In this document: piece by piece, positions 32,632 to 36,307 of the stretch
Position numbering within the stretch: position 1 is the stretch's first letter
Layout of the letters: each line of letters starts with the position of its first letter
Origin: Clostridium sp.
GTDB lineage: Bacteria; Bacillota_A; Clostridia; Lachnospirales; Lachnospiraceae
DNA: 36,307 bases
Assembly (NCBI GenBank): GCA_023666975.1
Contig: JAMPAW010000021.1
Span: 1-36,307 of the forward strand
Direction of reading: 5' to 3'
Position numbers and translations under genes: made by a program
Notes under the pieces: generated by a model
The model's input: the letters and a program-made list of their open reading frames with translations, nothing else
What the model was told of the DNA's origin: nothing
Database searches by the model: none

Positions 32632-33177
32632 GTGGAAGCAAATTATGCAATCACCAACACAAGTGTAAAGTTTACCGAAGTGGTGCGGGAACGGATAGCG
32701 GGCAGCATTGATATTGACAAGGACCGTATCGGGCTGTGTATGCCATGTGATAACCAGAGCCTGCTGGTAGGTATCGCACTCTATGATATCCGGAAAAATA
32801 CGGATATCTATATGAACAACATGATTTCTGTCAGCGCGGAAGAACTGAGATATCCTTCCGGTTATTATGACCTTTATTATCTCATCGTTCCCTGTTCCGA
32901 TGGTGATTTGAAATACAGGCTGGAGGAGGAGATGAAGATTCTGGATATTCTCATACAGTTTTTCGGTGACGAGCATTTTTTAAATGAGGAGGAAAGGGTA
33001 GAAATGGAGCTATGCAATATGGATTTTGACCGTAAGAGCAAAATCTGGGCGGCGCTCAACCAGCCGATGAAAAATGCAGTGTATTGCAGGATTGGACCAG
33101 TGGAAATCCAATCTACGAGAACAAAAAAGATATCGAGGGTTACCGAAGTTCAAATGGATTTTGTAAAGGAGGAGTAA
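32632..33177 (+). CDS. DUF4255 protein, Pvc16/Afp16-like tube terminator
   Basis: A 181-residue protein from GTG 32632, with AGGAGG upstream. It has the DUF4255 pattern: an N-terminal FTEVVRERI helix, a segment YLIVPCSDGDLKYRLEEEMKILDILIQFFGD, and the end KIWAALNQPMKNAVYCRIGPVEIQSTR. Pvc16 and Afp16 cap the end of the tube and sheath and set tail length. In Afp this gene is last in the structural block; here it is placed between the MORN gene and the PAAR-like gene. The function is inferred from family membership. Confidence 0.85.
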   Translation: MEANYAITNTSVKFTEVVRERIAGSIDIDKDRIGLCMPCDNQSLLVGIALYDIRKNTDIYMNNMISVSAEELRYPSGYYDLYYLIVPCSDGDLKYRLEEEMKILDILIQFFGDEHFLNEEERVEMELCNMDFDRKSKIWAALNQPMKNAVYCRIGPVEIQSTRTKKISRVTEVQMDFVKEE

Positions 33178-33180
33178 CCA

Positions 33181-33567
33181 ATGGCAAATATGGTTTGTGG
33201 AGGTGCAATGTGCGCCTGTTCGTTTGGCATGGCTCCGTCAGCATTAATGGTGACGCCGGAAAACAAGTGTCTTTCTTCCATGCCGCTGGCAACGATTATG
33301 GATAATATTCCGCTCAAGAATATACTGCCGTTTGGCATGTGCAGCAGTATAGCCAATCCGGCAGTGGCGGCGGCCACGGCGGCAGCACTTGGGGTTTTGA
33401 CACCGATGCCGTGTATTCCGGTTATCCCGGCTCCGTGGGCACCGGGAAGCCCGAAGGTACTGATTGCAAATAAACCGGCGCTGACTGGTACATCGAAGCT
33501 GATGTGTGCTTACGGAGGGGTAATCCAGATATCCAATCCGGGGGTACTGACGGTCACAACATCATAA
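33181..33567 (+). CDS. DUF4280 PAAR-like spike-tip protein
   Basis: A 128-residue protein starting 3 bases after the previous stop. It is a typical DUF4280 domain: MVCGGAMCACSFGMAPSAL, then ATIMDNIPLKNILPFGMCSS, VAAATAAALGVLTPMPCIPV and KPALTGTSKLMCAYGG. Cysteines at the start and middle and the fold resemble PAAR proteins, which bind a metal and sharpen the VgrG spike. No effector extension follows. It is the only spike-tip candidate here and so takes the place of Afp10. Confidence 0.93.
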   Translation: MANMVCGGAMCACSFGMAPSALMVTPENKCLSSMPLATIMDNIPLKNILPFGMCSSIANPAVAAATAAALGVLTPMPCIPVIPAPWAPGSPKVLIANKPALTGTSKLMCAYGGVIQISNPGVLTVTTS

Positions 33568-33653
33568 TATAGTACAGCGAAGATTAAGTTTTGAATAGTT
33601 TGACGTAGCATGATTGTTTCATATGCAAGGCGGAGGAATGAGGAGAGATTTGA

Positions 33654-35351
33654 ATGAGGAATAAGGTTAAGTTTAAGATTGGGCTGCTTCCCAAGTTTAT
33701 ACTTTTATTCTGGGTATTAATGTATGTTATGGTGGTGAGCGTTGGCACGTATATGACGATAGAGTACATTGTGCTGATTCGGGAGAAAAATACATATTAT
33801 GCGATGCGGGTGGTAGAGGTTGTCAAAGAGGCGATTGATGAAAAACGAATCCTGGAATATGCCAGAAGCGGTGCGGAGGACGACGAGTATAAGGAAATGC
33901 TGGAGCAGGTAAAGGAAATACAGAAGCAGTTTGAAATAGATTATATTTACGTGCTGGCATTGGAGAATGAAGAGAACGGGATTTACCTTTTTGACCTTAA
34001 ATGGGAGAATGGGCAGTCCGAAAATGCTCATCAGCTGGGGCTGAAAAGTGATTTGAAAAAGAATTACCCCGGTTTGCAGGAGGTAATTGATTCCCAACGT
34101 CCCAGCGTTCAGTTTGATGATACGTCCAGTGGAGAAGAGTCGCTGAAATCCATGTACGCACCGGTTTTGGACGAGACGGGACAGGTAGTGGCATTTGTCG
34201 GCGTTGATATTTCCGGGGATAAAATTGAAGCGGAGGAGGACGAATATATCGATCGGATAATTGATCAGCTGTATAAGGTAATGGGTGTCTGCTGTGTTAT
34301 CTGTATGGTCATCATCTATTTTGCTGTCTTATTGCCGATACGCCGGTTGAAAAAACAGGCGGGACAGATCGCCGAGGGCAGATTTGGCTGCGAGGTTAAG
34401 GTCCGGGGGCATGATGAACTGGCGGAGATTGCCGTTGCTTTTAACAGCATGTCCAGAAGCATTTCCAGACATATGGAGGAGATGAAAAGGCTGAATGATG
34501 TCTATTACCGGTATGTACCGTCTAAGATATTGTCGCTTTTAAAGAAAAGCAGTATTGAGGATATCCGTCCGGGGAACGGGGTAAATGCAATGCTTACGAT
34601 ATTTTCATTGCAGCTGGCGGATTTTGACCGCAGTATCCGCAGGAAAAATACGACGGAGATGATAGAGGATATCAATCGGGTACTGAATGCCTGCGTGCCT
34701 GTGGTGGCAGAGCAAAACGGCATGGTAGAGAATTTTCAGAATGCGGGATTTAACGTCGTGTTTGACAACGGCTGCGGTGCAGCCCTGTTTAGTGCTGTTA
34801 CGATATGCCAGAAATTAAACGGTTTGGTAAAGGAAAAACAGTTGGACCAAAATCAGGTGGGAATAGGAATTGCCTACGGAGAGGTTATGCTGGGGATCGT
34901 GGGGCAGGAGAGCAGAATGGCGGCCATTACGGTATCGCAATACCGGGATACCGCCTGCTGGCTGCAAAGCATTGCGGAGAGATATCAGGCACATATCCTG
35001 ATTACGCAGACGGCAGCGGAGCGCATACCGGATTTTTGGGCGACATATCACATCAGGACTTTGGGATTTCTATACAATACCTACACCGGATACAGCGACC
35101 GGATTTATGATGTGTATGACGGGGACTGCGCAGAGGATATAGAGAGTAAAAATGAGACGAAGGAATGGTTTGAACGCGGCGTGGAGATGTATTGTGTCCG
35201 GAATTTTTCGGGAGCGAGAAAACAGTTTATTGAAGTGCTGAAAAGATTCCGCCGGGACAGGGCCGCAAAAGAATATCTGTATCTGTGCGACAAGTATAGC
35301 CTGCCGGAGAATAAAGATAAGGCAGATATCTATTTTACGAAAATGGAGTAG
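33654..35351 (+). CDS. Membrane receptor with HAMP and a catalytically dead class III cyclase domain
   Basis: A 565-residue protein from ATG 33654. A membrane helix lies near 14-38. An extracellular sensor domain covers about 40-200. A second helix follows near 210-230, then a HAMP linker (LLPIRRLKKQAGQIAEGRFG). A cyclase homology domain runs from about 310 to 480. In active class III cyclases two aspartates bind the metals. Here FADIRGFT-type motif one reads FSLQLADF, placing L319 at the first Asp. The second motif reads NGMVENFQNAGFNVVF, with A364 at the second Asp. The 45-residue spacing agrees with the family. The later GxxxN-AAR motif has also lost Asn and Arg (YRDTACWLQ). A tail with TPR-like helices ends the protein. 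It should sense and relay, not make cAMP. The gap before it (86 bases) has only a weak promoter-like TTGACG. Confidence 0.85.
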   Translation: MRNKVKFKIGLLPKFILLFWVLMYVMVVSVGTYMTIEYIVLIREKNTYYAMRVVEVVKEAIDEKRILEYARSGAEDDEYKEMLEQVKEIQKQFEIDYIYVLALENEENGIYLFDLKWENGQSENAHQLGLKSDLKKNYPGLQEVIDSQRPSVQFDDTSSGEESLKSMYAPVLDETGQVVAFVGVDISGDKIEAEEDEYIDRIIDQLYKVMGVCCVICMVIIYFAVLLPIRRLKKQAGQIAEGRFGCEVKVRGHDELAEIAVAFNSMSRSISRHMEEMKRLNDVYYRYVPSKILSLLKKSSIEDIRPGNGVNAMLTIFSLQLADFDRSIRRKNTTEMIEDINRVLNACVPVVAEQNGMVENFQNAGFNVVFDNGCGAALFSAVTICQKLNGLVKEKQLDQNQVGIGIAYGEVMLGIVGQESRMAAITVSQYRDTACWLQSIAERYQAHILITQTAAERIPDFWATYHIRTLGFLYNTYTGYSDRIYDVYDGDCAEDIESKNETKEWFERGVEMYCVRNFSGARKQFIEVLKRFRRDRAAKEYLYLCDKYSLPENKDKADIYFTKME

Positions 35352-35355
35352 TGTG

Positions 35356-36057
35356 ATGGGAGACAGCATGAAAAGAAAAATAGCTCTGTGCATCGAACTG
35401 AAAGACGCCTTTACCGGGAAAACGGTGGGGACAGAGGATATCCGGATAACGGTTAACGGGCGTATGCCTGTGTCGAGAAAGGAGCAAAGATATTATCTTT
35501 TTCAGGATTTGCAGACGGAGCGGATAGAGGTTTACATAAAATCAAAACTTTATCAGGAAAGGAGATGCCAGATTGTGCCGGGTGACGGAAACTGCAGAGA
35601 GACAATGGGTATACCAGGCGGGACATTGGCTTATATTTGGGGTATTCCTATGCTGTGCATGGAATTATATCCCAACGAGAAATATATCGTACCCGCAGGT
35701 TATGTAAGGAGAGAATATAGGGCAGCTCCTTTTGAAGAAATACGGGTGGTTAAACATACAGGGAGTAATTTGCTGTTGGCAGCAGATTATGACGGTGGGG
35801 AGTGGATTCGGTTAATGGCACCGCAGGCGCAAGGGATAAAGGGAAGCTGGTTTCGCATTCAGGAGGGGGAAAACCGTGAAGATTTTATGCTGTTGGAGCA
35901 GGGCGACGGTAATTTATACCGGATAGACAGAGCATTAACAAAACGATATCAAAAAGGAAGCAGGCTATATGGTCTGTACTGTGCAAGAGCCGACGGGGAA
36001 GGCAGGGCATTTGCCATTGTCAAAGATGATTTATCCACGGCTGTCCCCAATGTGTAA
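35356..36057 (+). CDS. Uncharacterised protein at the end of the CIS cluster
   Basis: A 233-residue protein from ATG 35356, with GGAG 7 bases upstream; ATG 35368 behind GGGAGA is also possible. The first 65 residues look like a small beta-sandwich (LCIELKDAFTGKTVGTEDIRITVNG), similar in outline to carboxypeptidase-regulatory domains. A beta-rich region with GGTLAYIWGIPMLCMELYPNEKYIVPAGYV follows, and the second half is also beta-rich. No signal peptide or membrane segment is present. It starts 4 bases after the cyclase-like gene and is therefore co-transcribed. I do not recognise the family. An adaptor or cargo of the injection system is possible. Confidence 0.7.
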   Translation: MGDSMKRKIALCIELKDAFTGKTVGTEDIRITVNGRMPVSRKEQRYYLFQDLQTERIEVYIKSKLYQERRCQIVPGDGNCRETMGIPGGTLAYIWGIPMLCMELYPNEKYIVPAGYVRREYRAAPFEEIRVVKHTGSNLLLAADYDGGEWIRLMAPQAQGIKGSWFRIQEGENREDFMLLEQGDGNLYRIDRALTKRYQKGSRLYGLYCARADGEGRAFAIVKDDLSTAVPNV

Positions 36058-36068
36058 TAGAAAAATAC

Positions 36069-36097
36069 TTGAGGAGATTGATTTCGTATGGTACAAT
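36069..36097 (+). promoter_or_regulatory. Promoter candidate after the CIS cluster
   Basis: TTGAGG at 36069-36074, a 17-base spacer and TACAAT at 36092-36097. Transcription would begin near 36104 and run off the window end through two hairpins. No ribosome site with a convincing gene follows within the remaining 200 bases. Confidence 0.45.
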
Positions 36098-36162
36098 AGT
36101 GTCATGGACGAAATCTGTGTATTAATGATTATGACAAGAAAATACGATTTAAAGTTTGAGAG

Positions 36163-36222
36163 TGAGTGTACAGTGTTCTACACTCATGTACTGAGAGGTT
36201 TAGCAAGAAGTATCTGTTCTTG
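36163..36222 (+). other. Two tandem hairpins in a possible leader RNA
   Basis: Perfect stem TGAGTGTA (36163-36170) with TACACTCA (36179-36186), then CAAGAA (36204-36209) with TTCTTG (36217-36222). Neither is followed by a T run, so they are not simple terminators. They lie downstream of the promoter candidate and could be the 5' leader of a gene beyond the window or a small RNA. No known riboswitch is recognised. Confidence 0.3.
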
Positions 36223-36307
36223 TAGAGATGATTTGTGTTTTGAGAAGCAATCCGTATGAATAGATAAAAGAATATCTTTTCTAAAGTCCGGCTTTGGTGG
36301 GGCTTAT

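Noticed and set aside
13670..36057. Interpretation as an ordinary Myoviridae-type prophage
   Set aside because: No integrase, terminase, portal, capsid or lysis genes; the AAA+ ATPase, DUF4157, DUF4255 and DUF4280 genes mark a contractile injection system instead.
36104..36259. A 51-codon frame from ATG 36104 behind the promoter candidate
   Set aside because: No ribosome site, start codon at the expected transcription start, Cys-rich odd composition, and it crosses both hairpins; more likely non-coding leader.
1..36307. CRISPR arrays, tRNA, rRNA, insertion sequences or attachment sites
   Set aside because: No spaced direct repeats, transposase or integrase genes, or recognisable RNA genes were found on reading both strands; the only clear tandem repeats are the coding MORN units.

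Overview
The window looks like chromosomal DNA of a Gram-positive Clostridia member, most likely a Lachnospiraceae-type gut anaerobe. The signs are AGGAGG ribosome sites, frequent TTG/GTG starts, moderate GC, a Spo0A-type response regulator and BceRS-like signalling genes. The species cannot be named from this sequence.

Left part (1-13541), accessory and housekeeping genes. A small protein overlaps a GNAT acetyltransferase (61-859) in a toxin-antitoxin-like layout. A minus-strand antibiotic-resistance-type ABC-F ATPase (871-2400) follows, with a 320-base leader carrying two upstream ORFs, an intrinsic terminator and a 9-base antiterminator pairing. Next come a frameshifted beta-propeller gene, a DUF6304-like gene and a Cys-rich gene (2856-5215). 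A minus-strand aldo/keto reductase with ferredoxin motifs (5263-6441) diverges from an ABC ATPase / FtsX permease / response regulator / histidine kinase operon (6668-11890). That operon has a BceR-like palindrome upstream. A Cof-type HAD phosphatase (11945-12772) overlaps tail to tail with a Spo0A-like response regulator (12753-13541, minus).

Right part (13670-36057), one co-directional contractile injection system (CIS, eCIS/Afp/PVC type). In order: gp25-like baseplate, DUF4157 HELGH protein, AAA+ ATPase, sheath, tube, tail-assembly-chaperone-like protein, DUF6760 segment, second tube protein, a coiled-coil protein, LysM baseplate hub protein, VgrG-like spike, two J-like baseplate wedge proteins, a gpI-like tail protein, a conserved fibre/plug-like protein, a single-pass membrane protein with a degenerate kinase look, a membrane-anchored MORN-repeat protein, a DUF4255/Pvc16 terminator, a DUF4280 PAAR-like tip, a membrane receptor with a catalytically dead cyclase domain, and an unknown protein. 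I see no tape measure, no lysis genes and no recognisable large toxin. The three membrane proteins suggest a particle tied to membrane or signalling rather than a freely released one (inference).

The strongest unexpected signal is at 19156-19193. The DUF6760 reading frame has no usable start codon. It lies in the -1 frame of the chaperone gene behind an A AAT TTT heptamer, a 6-base spacer and a GCCGGA/TCCGGC stem. This is the layout of a programmed -1 frameshift, as in lambda G/GT. A perfect 0A box (TTCGACA, 13600-13606) lies between the Spo0A-like gene and the CIS operon and suggests control of the injection system by a sporulation-type regulator.
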